Assembly (NCBI RefSeq): GCF_023159225.1
Contig: NC_063161.1
Span: 118,027,958-118,091,957 of the forward strand
Length of the DNA: 64,000 nucleotides
Direction of reading: 5' to 3'
Origin: Perognathus longimembris pacificus
Taxonomy: Eukaryota; Chordata; Mammalia; Rodentia; Heteromyidae
The number at the start of each line of letters is the position of its first letter. The stretch's first letter is position 1. This document shows positions 23,295-35,460 of this stretch, one piece after another. The notes under the pieces were generated by a model that saw only the letters and a program-made list of their open reading frames with translations, had not been told where the DNA came from and did not search any database. The position numbers and the translations under genes were made by a program.

Positions 23295-24335
23295 TGGAAG
23301 TTTTACAGTTTTAAGTATTAGTGTTAGGTATCTAATCAGTTTGAATTAATTTTTACATAGCTAGAAGGTGCAAATTGTAGTTTCAGTTTTTCATTTTGCT
23401 TCTAAACATTCAGTTGTTCTAGCATCATTTGGTGTGTCCACTCTTTATTTTTCTTCTACACCAGTAAAACATTATTATTTTTTCCTTTACATCAAGATTA
23501 CTTACGGACTCTCTTCCATTTCATTTTTCCTGTCCTGATGTCAGTAACACATTGTTGTTCTTACAATGGTTTTTTAATAAGTCTTGAAATCATGTTCTCT
23601 GACTTTTATTTTGGTTGTTTGACAATTTCTGTTCATCACATTTAGATTTAGTATCATTTAGTCAAGTTTTACACCTGCACACAGAGCCAAATAAACAACA
23701 AAACCTGGTGAGATTTTGATTTGAATTTTATTGAATTTAAACAATATCAATTTAAAGCAAATTGATATTGTAACATTTTTGAGTCTTTTGACCCATGAAC
23801 AAAGTATTTATTCGCATTTATTTTAATCTTTTCATATATACCTGTCATTTGGGTTGTAGGTTTTACTGCATAGTTATTGTTGATATTGTTTTCGTATTTA
23901 CCCCAAATACTTGGTTTTTAATTCTGTTTTGAATAGTAATTTTATGGCAATTTACTGGCTACATGCCCTAAAACCTTGCTAAACTCACTTATAGGTCCAG
24001 TAGCTTTTTGTGTATTATATTGAATTTTCTGAGTAACAATACCATCTGTTTTATTCCATCTTAATCTGGATGCCATTTACTTTTCTTCCAGACTTTTCTC
24101 TCCCTCCCTCCCTCTTTCCTTCTTTTCCATCTTCTGTCTAAATTTAGATTTAGCTGTCATTGGCTATAACTTCAGTACAATTTCTATAAAAAAAATGTAG
24201 GTGTGAACTTTGTGGTTGATGTTCCTGCTTTATTCCTAATCCAAAAATGACATTCTTTTTCCTTTTTTTTTTTCATCATTGAGTATGATGCTAACTGTAG
24301 CCTTCTTTTATAGAGATGTTTTGAATTGCTGGCCA
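23295..24335 (-). mobile_element. Old L1 ORF2 fragment (RT region), antisense
   Basis: The + strand reads as the reverse complement of mammalian L1 ORF2. Recognisable landmarks in order include TTTTACACCT to TGAGATTTTGATTTGAATTT, GAGTCTTTTGACCCATGAAC, CCTTGCTAAACTCACTTATA, ATCTGGATGCCATTTACTTT and CATTGAGTATGATGCTAACT. It is ancient and frame-broken. A perfect 13-bp inverted repeat lies inside at 23741-23771. Confidence 0.72.
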
Positions 24336-27300
24336 CATGTGACCCTCATTACTTCATCTTGCCCAGGCATAAGTTTGATGGCCTGTTAGCTAAATGGTCT
24401 GCAGAATCATCCATTGTGATCCAAAGGGAATGGTGAGAGAAGACTGAAAGTTTCATCCTGTTTGTTCCAATTTCCAACTATGTAAGCTCTCTCCAAGGAC
24501 AGACTCTTCAGGTCTTGTAATTAGGAAAATTCCTTATGTGTCATGCGCTCAGTCTCTAGCTGTATAGGAAATTTTTTCTGTACATTCTTTCTTATTTTCT
24601 CTTATGTTTGGCCACTTTGTTTTTGAAGAACACATTTCCTATTATAGACATTTCTCACAGTAAAAACTTCTATTTTTATAATAGCTGACATCAATCTCCT
24701 TCTAACTCTGTCCAAATTTATCTAGTGAAGTCAGGAGAAATTAGTTTAATCCCCTCTCCACACAACTCATATCGGAGTACTTATTGCTCCCTCCTTTCCC
24801 AAGTTATGTCTTCAAAATAAAATCCTCCAATGTCATGTACCTCAGTGCTCTCATCTTTGGCATGTGAGATGCAATAGCAAAGGATTCCTTTATCTGCCTT
24901 CTTTAAAGAGCTAAAGACCATGTCAGATGCAGAAAAGAATATGCTCTCTCTCCCTTCCAGAAATTCACAGGATAATTTGGGGAAGATAACTGATATATCA
25001 TGGAGATACATATGTTAATATGCTCTGAGTGTGCTGGACACTTCAGGATCTTAGAGAAGATCAATTTAATGGCAAATGTGAAGTGTACTCGGCAAGGACA
25101 GGCTAGAGCTGTATGGAAGTCAAAGGTATCAGTAGTTGATTTAGTTCTCCTTTCTAAGACATTTTATGCCTCTGATCTTTTATATTATTAGGCTCTATCC
25201 ACAACTGATGGGCGTCGGGATAATAGTTATGATATGTAATGGTATTTCCAGGAGGTGGAAACATGGAATAAATTATTTTTTTGTGGATTTTTGCACTCTT
25301 ACTTTAGGCAATAAGTGGCTTGTTTTCAGTAGAACTTCTTTATGAATTCAAGTCTTGTAAGCTTGGGACACTGAATCTCTACTGGTGTTTCATTGCTTAG
25401 CAGTCTACAATTTCAGATAGAAATGATAATAAAATCAATTAGCATTTTCCGTATGAAGAAATAGAAAATAACCTTCTGAATAAAGGAGTAGCAAAATTCG
25501 AATCTCAGGATTTGGAGCTTCTTGTTATTGTAAGCCTCACATTATACTGCCAACCATACCATAGACGAAGTTATGAGGAACCGCTGTAGATTGCTATGGC
25601 ATACTCCTAAAGTTGGGCTTTGATATAGCACAGAGTGTGTCAGAATATTTTATACTTGCATAGGTGTTAAAATGTAGATTCCCAGACCCTACCTCTAAGT
25701 ATTTTTATTTTGCAGTTCCAAGGAGGCAAGTAGAGTGGATTTTTAATGAGCTTCCCAATGGCTCTGGTGCAAGTGGGTTCTACTCTGAGAAACCTTAAGC
25801 TGGGGAGATGTACCCAGTGATGCCAGGACAGCAAATTCCCTTCTGCCTCTATTGACATATTTTCCCCTTCCATCCTTTTCATCCACTAACTCCTGAGGGT
25901 CTGCTTTTTATCAGGAGTTTAAATCCTGAAGTGTTAAAAAGATGAGATAGATCTCGTTGCAATGAGTTTTCATTATAGTTTCTCTGGTTTAGTCAGTGTA
26001 GCTTCATGACCTTGAGTGGGTTATTTCAAGTTCACTAAATGTAATTGGAACAACACAGTTATCCTATTCTTCAGAGGTGTTGTAAAAAAAGTTGAAAATT
26101 GCGTACCTCCTCACAGTTATAGTAAATCTCACTTCATCTTCTACTAGTGGTCATTGTGCCAAATACTTCTTTCCAAAGTGGTTCAACTTAATAAGACTCT
26201 TTCAAAAGTTAATGTACTGTATATGTGAATTAACTCTGTCTAGACAGTGTCTAGAGATTGCCCTAGACCTAATTCTAGTCGATGTTTTAATGATCTACCA
26301 TGTTCTAAGAAGTTTGTATGTTTGGAGAACCACAGATTCTTACTGGAAATATAAAGTTAAACTTTTGTAGTAAGATGTAAGTTTCAATGCCCTTGTGTTG
26401 ATTGATATTTAAAGATTTTTTTTCCTACATTTGATTTATTATTCACAAATACACAAAATTGTTAGTAACAATTACAGTAATTCTTATATTTTATCAATAG
26501 GAGGAAAGATGTTGCAATTTATTCTGCTTGGATTGAAATTTTAAATTTTTATAGGATCCCCTACCACACACAAAAACTTATTAATTTGATATTAAGACAT
26601 AATGCAGCAAAGAGCTTATCCTGAAAGAGAATTAACTGCATGATCTTTTGCCTCCTTAGAGGAAGTAAGGGACAAAAGAAACAAGAAATTTATGTCCCAG
26701 TATGCTTTTGATCCATTAGATGAAATGATATGTGACAAAATGTGACCAAAGTGAAAGGTCTGCCATCTAGGTACTATATATCAGTCAAGATGCATTGTAT
26801 TCATAAACTTCCTTGTTGAATGCAGCTACTTTGTACAACTACTTGAAGATAATAAATATATATATTAAAAATGAAAGGCCTATCACTCAGTTTTCTAAAT
26901 GTAATTTTTTAAAAAGCCTACGAGTTAGGAGTATTAAAGTTATTTGCTATGAAAACTGATAGGAAGTTTTCAGCTTCACTTGTTTTCCAGCTTAATATTA
27001 GTGGATCATGGGAATTCTCAGCCTCTAATAAATATCCCATATATAATTACTTGGGTGGCTGTGATCATGCATGAAAATATGCTTTTTAATAGTAATGGGC
27101 ACTTAGTGTGCATTAATAAATATATGTGTCTTCATGGCACAATGCACATTTTATTGGTTCTTTTTCTTTCGATAACCCTGACTAATACTAACAGGAAAAT
27201 CAGGACAGTGAGGAGACTGCAGTAGAGATGTCAGTAGTGCTAAGAGGTTGATAATGAGGTTTGTAAAAGGATGAGACTTCCTACCTGTGTCATCCCAGAT

Positions 27301-27629
27301 GATACCTTACCAGGAAGATAATGAAAAAAAATTACTACGTTAGAGCTTACTCTTAGCCAGGGAAAAAGCAAGTTTTTATAAACTTTAAACATTTGTATTA
27401 TGAAAATGGATGATCTATTGAGTTGAGATGGACAACAGCACTGCAAGAATGAGCAGATTCTTATGCGCGGAGGCATCTTGGATGCAATAATTGTTGCAAC
27501 AGTGAATCTAGCAAGGGAGGAAAGCAGTAGAGACAGAAATGTATATGTAAATGCCTCACTAGTTGTTACTTTTGAATAAATGTTTTTAAGGAAGGGAAAG
27601 ATTTTCTGATCCTTCATCTTTTCTATTTT
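24336..27629. other. Intron 1, mostly unrecognised
   Basis: Apart from MER5-like 25640-25795 I see only weak hints: a MIR-like patch near 25990-26080, and possible flanking repeats (TGAAAGGTCTGCCATC / TGAAAGGCCTATCACT) around 26770-26870 ending in an AT-rich tail. Confidence 0.5.
25640..25795 (+). mobile_element. MER5-type hAT DNA transposon remnant
   Basis: AATGTAGATTCCCAGACCCT, ACCTCTAAGTATTTTTATTT, TTTTTAATGAGCTTCCCAAT and CTACTCTGAGAAACCTTAAG follow a MER5-like consensus from memory. No terminal inverted repeats could be confirmed. Confidence 0.55.
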
Positions 27630-27710
27630 TTTATTTTTGGTAATACTGGTGTTTGAATACAGAACCTTATACTTGCAAGGTAAGCATTATATCCTAATTC
27701 TTTTAGAAGA
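27630..27710 (-). mobile_element. ID-like SINE, antisense, old
   Basis: TTTTTGGTAATACTGGTGTT, TGAATACAGAACCTTATACT and TGCAAGGTAAGCATTATATC follow the reverse of an ID monomer with its tail. Diverged. Confidence 0.6.
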
Positions 27711-27859
27711 AAAAAATAAAGTTCTCATAAAGTGATGGCTGGGTTGGTGTTCTGAGTCACTCTTATCTCTGGTCAAGTGGAACGTAACTTAAGTCTTATG
27801 TTTAAATTTCATAATGGCGGTAACTAAGGATGAACTCTCCTCTAGTTTCCATGTCCACT

Positions 27860-27962
27860 TAGATGCATTATCTGAAGACTCTTATTTTGTAGGTGAGGAA
27901 TCTGCTGGCATAAAGAGAGTCAAATCCTTGCCCAAAGTGACACAATCAAGAATTGATAGGAT
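27860..27962 (-). mobile_element. MIR, antisense
   Basis: TTTTGTAGGTGAGGAATCTG, AGAGTCAAATCCTTGCCCAA and AGTGACACAATCAAGAATTG follow the reverse MIR core. Confidence 0.62.
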
Positions 27963-29329
27963 GGATATTCAGAAAACACTGCTTTTGGGCTTTCTCTCTC
28001 TATTTAGGCTAACTTAAATGTGATCTTCTAAGATAAGGTAAACATGATTATAAAAGTCCTCTACTGAGTGATAATTATTAATTTCCATTTTTATACAAAA
28101 TAAGGATTTTTTTCACATATGTAGTACCAAATTATAGGGTGTCTATTATCTTCTTGGCTGAACAAGTCCTTGTTGAATATAGTTAACATCCTATTATTGA
28201 AAAGAAAACATTTTTTGAATTCAGCCATGAACATTTTTTTCCTCTTGAAAGTATTCATTGTATGATCTAACCCTTTGTCTACTGAGTATGCTGTAAAACA
28301 TTGATTAATAAAATTCTTAGGTTTACCAAATGACGCATTAACATTTATGCACCCTGGGGTCATTTCCTTTTTCTGCTACCATGGCTATGTATTTTCTTCT
28401 TCAATTAGCCGTTTTCTCATGTTAGTAATCTGTGACCATATCTGAGATCTAGGATTTCAGTAGGATATAGCAGATGCAGGTTCATGGTACTCTAAATAGA
28501 ATTGCCTGGTTCTTTGTATTCACTTATTACCTCAGGTTTACTGATGTGCTATGGACCCTTCTCTCACAGATGTCTTTCATTTAAATCATCTGGTCCAGAT
28601 AACATAATATTGCTTGAATTATAAAAGGCAAACAGACTCTATAGTTAAAGATGTATTTTAAACCCATGTTCAGAAAACAGAAGGAAAAGATGTTTCCTAG
28701 GATGCTAGAGACAATTTGTTTCGCTGGTATAATGATCTTTGTAGTTTTCTTTTGTATTACTTCTTAGCAAAGGTTTCATAATACTCCTTCAAAAATCTCA
28801 TTTCACTTCTCATATTCTTTTAATTGGTGTTCAAAGAACCTTTAAGCATGTGTTCACTAGTTTACAAAACTTTCTATCATATATTCAATGAAAACTTGAC
28901 TAAATTAAGTCTGGTTGTCTCATATAATTAATATCACATCACTTTTGCCTTCAATACCACCCACAGGATATATGTTTATAAACTGCATTTAATAATCTTC
29001 TTTGAAAAATGAGGAAATGATTTTGTTATACATCAACACTAAATGCAGAATGATTCACTGTCAGACCTGGTTGAGAAAGAGAACTCAATAGTTTGTTGAG
29101 ATGAAAGAGATGTTAACTACTCACAAACTTCTAAACCATTAACATGAAAGATTGCCTCTACTTAACATTTAAGTGAAAATTAAACATGAATGACATTTGG
29201 ATTTTTCTTCATTACTATTTTCTTTCTGCCACCTTGCTTCTTTCCCTCTACATACCTGAGGAGTCCTAATACACACAGGCTCTTCACATATATTTCTTTC
29301 TGAATTTTTTTCTCTTAAAGTTAAAACTT
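27963..29329. other. Intron 1, no feature recognised
   Basis: AT-rich, unassigned. Confidence 0.55.
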
Positions 29330-29440
29330 AGGTGTATTTACTTTCACTATATAGATTATGTCCTTCCACTGCCTTCTGGCCTCTGTTTTTTTGTGTGTGA
29401 GAAATTATGTGTCAATCTTTTCTTTTTCCTTCTAAGACTC

Positions 29441-29705
29441 CAATAATTTTTTTTCCTTTTTTCCCCCATATTTATTGTCAAAGTGATGTACAGAGAGCTT
29501 ACAGTTTTATACATCAGGCCTTGGGTACATTTCTTGTACTGTTACCTCCTCCCTCATTCCCCCTCCCCTTTCTTTCTCCCCCTCCCCCATGAGTTGTTCA
29601 GTTGGTTTACACCAAATGGTTTTTCAAGTATTGCTTTTGGAGTGGTTTGTCTTTTTATCCTTTGTCTCTCGATTTTGATATGCCCTTTCACTTCCCTCGT
29701 TCTAA
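29441..29705 (-). mobile_element. L1 3' end, about 260 bp, antisense
   Basis: On the - strand this matches the last part of the L1 3' UTR: AAAGCAATACTTG, TTTGGTGTAA, a G-rich polypurine tract, ACAGTACAAGAAATGTACCC, CTCTCTGTACATCA and GACAATAAAT plus an A tail. It differs from the 17.3-kb L1 by many substitutions and looks like another subfamily. It is inserted in an older antisense L1 fragment. I cannot see a clean duplication. Confidence 0.85.
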
Positions 29706-29928
29706 TCTTAATGTGATTTTTTTTTGTAAAACAATGAATAAATTAGTTTCTGCTTTTTTTTTTTAACATTTTCATGTCTTCTAGACATTTATAGTTCTTA
29801 GAGTTCATTGAGCTTTCAAAAAATAGATTTGTGCTTTAAACATCTTTGGAAAATTTCAAGTCATTTTTTTACTGTTCCTTTGGCTCATTTCTATTTCCTG
29901 TCTGTATTTTCATTATAACTGTGTTGGG

Positions 29929-29958
29929 ACAATAAAGGGAAAAAAATTAAGTAAAAAA
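29929..29958 (+). mobile_element. L1 3'-terminal micro-insertion (30 bp)
   Basis: ACAATAAAGGGAAAAAAATT plus about ten A-rich bases lies between ATAACTGTGTTGGG (29915-29928) and ATAACTGTGCTGGG (29959-29972). The core resembles the GACAATAAAT...GGGGGAAAA end of the L1 at 29.5 kb. It appears to be a retroposition product that kept only the polyadenylation signal and tail. It could also be the tail of another retroposed RNA. Confidence 0.65.
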
Positions 29959-30640
29959 ATAACTGTGCTGGGTTTAATGGTGTCTCATGCTTTTGACGTT
30001 ATTTTTCTTCTCTATTTTTTAGATTACCTAATTAATCTTCATTGATCTATAGTCAAGTGTACCAATTCTTTCTTTTACCAGTACAAATCACTTCTTAGCC
30101 CTCGTGAAATTTTCATTTCAGTTATTGTATTTTACATCTTCAGAATCTCCATTTGATTTCCACTTAATATATATCTTTTTAGGCCATAGTTTATAGTTAA
30201 TGAAACATTGCTTTACTTCCTGAAGAATGGTTTTCCATTAGTTCTTTGAACTAATTGTAAATGGCTGCTATTAAAACTTCTGTTAATTCTAACAGATGGG
30301 CCCCACAGCGCAAGAATCTGTTGCATGTTTTCTTGTTGCTTTTGTTATTCTTTGTTCTGTTTTGTTTTTCCTTTATATTTAGATACATAGTATTTCTGGA
30401 TACAGATACTCTCTTCAGGAAGCAGTTTATTGAAGCTGTTGTTTGGTCACTTGTTTATTTGTTTAGCGATTTGGCTGGAATAATTCTTTGCAGTCTTTTT
30501 TCCCTACACATGTCATTTCTAATGTTCCCACTTCAATTTTTTATAGCCATCCATATATTAGTCTGATTTTTGATGTGTTACCCATATGTCTGTCTAAACC
30601 ACTTACCAAATTGAGAAGACAGTTCAGAGAATCTACAGTT

Positions 30641-30899
30641 TGTCTTGAGTTTCCACAGGTTCTAGTAGCTCATAGTTTCTTCCCCAGCTTCTCCTGAAGT
30701 ACAGGGGAATGTGCACCAGTGTAGGAAAATCAGAAGTTTTCCAGGCCTTGAGAGATCAGGGTGATCTTATTTTAAGCCCAGCATCCTAGAGGTCACTCCC
30801 ACGTTATAGAGCTTAATGATCAGGTAGTATTTGATCAAAGGTTGTGCTTGTATCTCCTCTAAGTCAGGAAGGATTGCATATTTTTCTGGCATATCTGCA

Positions 30900-30940
<41 letters not shown>

Positions 30941-32097
30941 GAGGGAGGGATTTAAGGCATCTTCACATCTCATTCTGTTTACTAGTAAATAAATTAAAAT
31001 GGATGTGTGTTTTAAGGCATCCCTTGGGATAAATGTAACCCCAGGAGTACTCTTTGAATATCTTTCTCCTTCTCTGTTAAGTTTATGATTGGTCCATCAC
31101 TGCAAGTTTTGCTAATACATTTTTCAGGACCTGTTAGCTTTCACATGACTTATTTTCCTCCCAAATCTCCATTGTTTTTGACAGTGCCCTTGGGCATGAT
31201 CTTATTCCTTACTCTTCCAAATAAAATCACTCTCCTCAAGCAGCAGTGTGGAGCTCTCTTTCTTTAGAGCCTGCCTCTCAAGCAAAACAAAGGACAGAAC
31301 TTCTTATGTTACCAAACCAGAGTTTGGGATAGAATCGATTTTTCCCAATAACCACCCCATAGTATAAGTCAAGACTAAGAGAAGGAATGATGGTGGCACT
31401 GGTGTTTGTTGCTTGAATCTCTCAGTTTGGAATCTTTCCATTTGGGAGAGCTGGAGTTGGAGTGATCATAACTCCAATATTCTGACCCTTTACTCTTGGG
31501 CAAAGGTCTTGGTAGTACGTACCAACAGTTGTTTCTGCTACACATAGTTGAGAAAGATTGGTGGCCTTCCCTCTTCATATGACAAAGAAGTCCTATATGA
31601 GGTGCTGGGAAAGTAGAAGCCCTAGTGTTGTTACCACATCTGACCAGATGAGAGCTTCTGTTTCATAGAACAAGTCTCATAGAACCCAGAATGGGGTGTG
31701 TAAGAGCAAGTCACTGCTACAGTGCCACAGACTAAAGTTATTTTCTGTAAGAGAATTCCTCCATTTGCTGTTTTCCCATAGACAAAAATCTCCAGACTCC
31801 AAATGTTCTTGTTCTATATTGTAAGTAATTTTTTACTAGATAAATATGTAATTTTCCATAGGATGTTTGCTGATATAATACTGACTGACCTAAAAAGTTT
31901 CCTTCTTTTCCCAATTTTCAGTGCTTTTCTATAAATATAGTGACATTTAGCCTTTTTCATCATTTTTTTATCTTCCTTAGCTTGTGCCTTCCTATGTCTT
32001 GCTTGTGTTCCCTGTCTTCTATACTATGGGTATTCAATAAATATATATGGATGTGGATAGATAAAAAGATTTAAAAATGGGTGTATACCATATGCAT
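30641..32097. other. Intron 1, no feature beyond (GT)n
   Basis: Unassigned. The first part may still belong to the old antisense L1. Confidence 0.5.
30902..30937. repeat. (GT)n microsatellite
   Basis: About 18 GT units followed by GAGGGAGGGAGGGA. Confidence 0.97.
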
Positions 32098-32543
32098 TGT
32101 CTATTTTTCTGATAGCTGTAACAAGCCACTTAAAGGAGGAAATATATATTATGGCTCATTATTTGAAAGAGTACAGTCCATAGTTTCTGGAACCATGTGC
32201 TAGGCCACATCATTGCGGCAGTGGGAGTATGCAGAAAAATGAACTTTTTATCTCAGGCCAGACAGGAAGCAGAGAGAAAGAGGCAATAAAGACAGCAGCC
32301 AAGCCATGACACAGATCCCAAGGACATGTCCCACTTTCTCTAAATAGGCCCTGCCTCCTGCCATTCACCACTTCCAATAGTATTGTATTATGAGCCCATC
32401 AAAGGTTTAATCCATTCATTAGTCCAGAGTCCTCAAGATTTATTCCTTGGAAACCACATAACAAATATCCAGTGAGGAATGCTTTACTAACAGCGAAGGT
32501 GCTTCTCAATCCAGTCAAATTAACAATTTGATTAACCATTATA
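32098..32543 (-). repeat. 3' LTR of the antisense MaLR-type element
   Basis: On the - strand it begins near GGTTAATC and ends near GTTACAGCTATCAG. It aligns with 33782-34225 in order and spacing, and is diverged. Confidence 0.68.
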
Positions 32544-33781
32544 AATCCACTGCTTGTCAACTTGATATCCAAACACATTGATTTAAATCATGATATTTCC
32601 ACCCTTGCCCACCAAAAGATAGTCTCACAATGCAAAATGCTTTAATATATTTATGTATCCTCATAATCTTAACAGTTCCAACGTTGCTAAAAAGTCCAAG
32701 TTAGTGTTGTGTTGTGAGAGCTCCACTGGACTTGGGAAACAACACCCTTGTGGCTTCTCTCCTGGATCCCATTCATAGCCTGTGGCTTTCCTTGGCACAT
32801 GTTTCCACAGCCCAGGTATCTCCAACATTCATCTTCTACTTCACGGTTTCATTGTTCTCTCAGAGTCTAGCTACAGTGATTCTGAACTGAGCCTGCTACA
32901 CATATCCTGGCCTTCTGGGAGTTCCTTTGAAATTTCAATGTAAACCTTGGTGGCTCCACAATTATTGTATTCTCTCCACACCTGCAAAAGTCAGCAGACC
33001 TCCTTGGACCATGGCTGCAGCCTCTGCATGTCCAGGCATATGAGTAAGATGAAAAGATCCTGGATAACATTTCCTAAGCTTCCCTTTACCAGTGGTATGT
33101 CCCATAGGTGCTCTTTTCTCAACAGCACCCTTCAAATGGGTATTATTTTTCATATCCTTTATTCTGGGATGAATGGATGGAAGGATGGATGGAGTTTATG
33201 AGTAAGTTTGCCCAAATCCTGAGATTAATCATGGAACTTTAACTGTTGAAGATGTACAAGTAGTAGATTTTTTTTAAATGGCACTAATTTCACAACCATA
33301 CCCTCCTTGTCTGCAACTTTCAACATGCTTTTTATGACCAAATGACATGTTCTTCACATCTTTACTCTTTATGGTTTGCTCCCAGTTCTCACTGTAAATC
33401 TAGCTAAAAGTAGAAGCAGTAACTACATCCCAGCTTGCATACTGATGCTCTCTTGTAATTTCTTCTGACAAATTTTGGCCCACCACTTTTAAATCTGATG
33501 ACAATGACAAAATGTAAACAAAGTCATTGCTAGCATATAAATTGAATGACCAACTGCCAATAGAATCCTATTCCACCTGAAAATGCCCACATTTATTTTA
33601 GCATTCTGGTCTCCTCAGTTGCATGAGAATCATTCATTAATCTCTCCTGATAGTGTCCTGGACATTTTCTTTGCTGCTTCTCCAACTTTCCATATTCTTC
33701 CCACAAATAGTTTCCAAAGGTTTAAGAACCACACCGTCAGGTTTTGTCACAACAGTAGCCTCACTGTCATTACCAACTTTC

Positions 33782-34225
33782 TGTGTCAGTTACTTTTTGC
33801 ATTGTTATAACAAAAACCTGGCATGAACAATTTAATAGAGTAAAAATTTACTTGGACTCTTGATTTCAGAAGGCTGAATTAATTATTGCTTGATCCTATC
33901 TATGTGCTTAACCAAAACATCATGGTGATAGAATCATGTGAGGACAGAGTCTTCTCACCTTGTGGTGAACAGGAAATAAAAAGAGAATAAAGAATAAAGG
34001 AAGTGAGATCAAGATGGAGACATGCAGGGATAGCCCATTCCCTATGACCTACTTGTTCCAAACCTTTCATCACCTCCCTCCCAGTTCACTGACAATATTA
34101 TGAATCTATCAAGATTATTCCTTAGAATCTAGTCATTTCTGGAAACATAATCACAGCCTCGGAGGTGTATTTTACTAATCTTCTCAGGATATTCAGTCAA
34201 GTCAAGTTGACAAGATTAACCATCA
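33782..34225 (-). repeat. 5' LTR of the antisense MaLR-type element
   Basis: On the - strand it reads TGATGGTTAATCTTGTCAAC at its start and ends AAGTAACTGACACA, giving TG...CA ends. This is typical of ERVL/MaLR LTRs. Confidence 0.72.
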
Positions 34226-34451
34226 CCATCACATTATATTTTGCAAAGTGTGTTCATTTTTAGTCTGAGGAGTTGGTATAGTGAAGATTTCCAACACTGT
34301 GGAGCTTGTATGGATAGAGTGGAAGATCTACATTCTGCTGAATTAGCCCAGGCATAGGTGGCCAGAATTTTAACAATAAAATGGGTGTCAAGAACTACCA
34401 CCCAGCGCAAGTAAGAAAAGACAACCTAGTAGTACAACAAGCAACAGTAGC

Positions 34452-34475
34452 AAAAAAAAAAAAAAAAAAAAAAAA
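34452..34475. repeat. A24 tract
   Basis: 24 A in a row. It may be the tail of an unrecognised retroposed sequence at about 34380-34451. Confidence 0.9.
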
Positions 34476-34581
34476 GGGTTCTATGTCTAGGCAGCCTATT
34501 GAATTGGGATTACAGAAGACAAAGTGGCACAAAAAGGTAATCAACTGGTCAGAAATAAAATGTTCTAGACAGTCATGTATT

Positions 34582-34785
34582 GGCTAGGCACCAGTGGTTC
34601 ACAGCTGCACTTCCAAGCTACTCAGGAGGCTAAGATCAGAGGATCAAGGTTCAAGAGACTCCCTTTCCAATAAACTAGCAAAAATTCAGGCTGGAGATAT
34701 GGCTCCAACTGTAGGTGAAAAAGCTGAGCAAAAATTCATGTTCCGGTATATTGCATGCACACACAAATACACACACACAATTTAA
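34582..34785 (+). mobile_element. B1-ID composite SINE, sense
   Basis: TAGGCACCAGTGGTTCACAG, CTACTCAGGAGGCTAAGATC and GGCTGGAGATATGGCTCCAA. The right monomer is damaged and a CA-rich tail follows. Confidence 0.7.
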
Positions 34786-34839
34786 ATTCATAGCCACTGG
34801 ATTTACAAAAATTTAGAAGCTTATCAAAGAAAGTTATGT

Positions 34840-35220
34840 GAAAAAAATGTAGAGAAACAGGAATTTTGGTAAATTATAGCTGGTGATATAAATTGGTGGA
34901 ACTACTTTGGAGAGTAAAGTGACAATAACTAGGTATTTCGAAGAAAAAAATATATATATATACCTTATCACATATCCTAAAGGGCATTTCCACTCAAGTG
35001 CAATAGGAAATACTCACAGAGGGATGTTTATTGTTGATTTTTTTGTAGTAGTGAAAAACAACCCTACCATACACTAGTGAAAACAATGCTGATATATTCT
35101 TAAGTATAACATTGCATGGCCATTAAAATGAATAGCCTCCCTCTACTTAAATTATCATGTGTGTGTCTGATTTGTCACAAATTGCAGAAGGGCATACATT
35201 ATATCGTGCAGTTTATGTCA
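34840..35220 (+). mobile_element. Old L1 ORF2 3' fragment, sense
   Basis: Diverged but recognisable L1 C-terminal landmarks appear: TGTAGAGAAACAGGAATTTT, GGTGGAACTACTTTGGAGAG, CATATCCTAAAGGGCATTTC, then GCATGGCCATTAAAATGAAT. A (TA)n stretch lies at 34948-34962. No reading frame survives. Confidence 0.6.
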
Positions 35221-35267
35221 GTTAACAGACAGAAAATAAATCTTTGTTATTTATGGTTGCTGTAGCA

Positions 35268-35460
35268 CAGGTATCAGCCAACTGAGGCCGTAAGGCTAAA
35301 TTTGACCTGTGGCCTATTTGAACTGCCTGTGCTAAAAAGGAGGTTTGCGTTTAAAAAATATAAAACAACAATTATAAAAAGAGCATATGCCACAGACTAT
35401 ATCTAATGTTCAAATCCTGAAGTATTTCTCCTTGCCCCTTTAAAATGGGTTGAGGACTTC
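35268..35460 (+). mobile_element. Probable hAT-type DNA transposon remnant (MER family, name uncertain)
   Basis: GGTATCAGCCAACTGAGGCC, GGCTAAATTTGACCTGTGGC, GAACTGCCTGTGCTAAAAAG, AAGAGCATATGCCACAGACT and TGAAGTATTTCTCCTTGCCC match, in order, a common mammalian medium-reiteration repeat that I know by sequence but cannot name safely. Confidence 0.45.

Larger units (their letters stand above)
29330..30640 (-). mobile_element. Old mammalian L1 fragment, antisense, interrupted
   Basis: The + strand carries landmarks of an ancient L1 in reverse: CACTGCCTTCTGGCCTCTG, GAAATTATGTGTCAATCTT, TTCATTGAGCTTTC, TTTCATTTCAGTTATTGTAT, CAGAATCTCCATTTGATTT and TCTGTTAATTCTAACAGATG. Two younger L1 3' ends, at 29441-29705 and 29929-29958, are nested in it. 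The right edge is uncertain. Confidence 0.65.
32098..34225 (-). mobile_element. ERVL/MaLR-type element with both LTRs, antisense
   Basis: Two LTR-like blocks of similar length, 32098-32543 and 33782-34225, lie in the same (-) orientation around about 1.24 kb. On the + strand both start like GATAGCTGTAACAAGCC / TTTGCATTGTTATAACAAAA, share a CAGGAAGCAGAG / GAACAGGAAATAAAAAGAG zone and an AGATTTATTCCTTGGAA / AGATTATTCCTTAGAAT segment, and end with GTCAAATTAAC...GATTAACCAT / GTCAAGTTGACAAGATTAACC. The inner part has no reverse transcriptase motif, as is usual for MaLR elements. No matching flanking duplication is visible. Both LTRs are very diverged, so the element is old. Confidence 0.72.

Noticed and set aside
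26755..26885. Possible further retroposed insert with AT tail and flanks TGAAAGGTCTGCCATC / TGAAAGGCCTATCACT
   Set aside because: The flanks match too poorly and the insert is not clearly related to L1 or a SINE. Noted only as a hint.
27240..27617. 125-codon open frame on the - strand
   Set aside because: No domain or exon signals; amino-acid content looks random.
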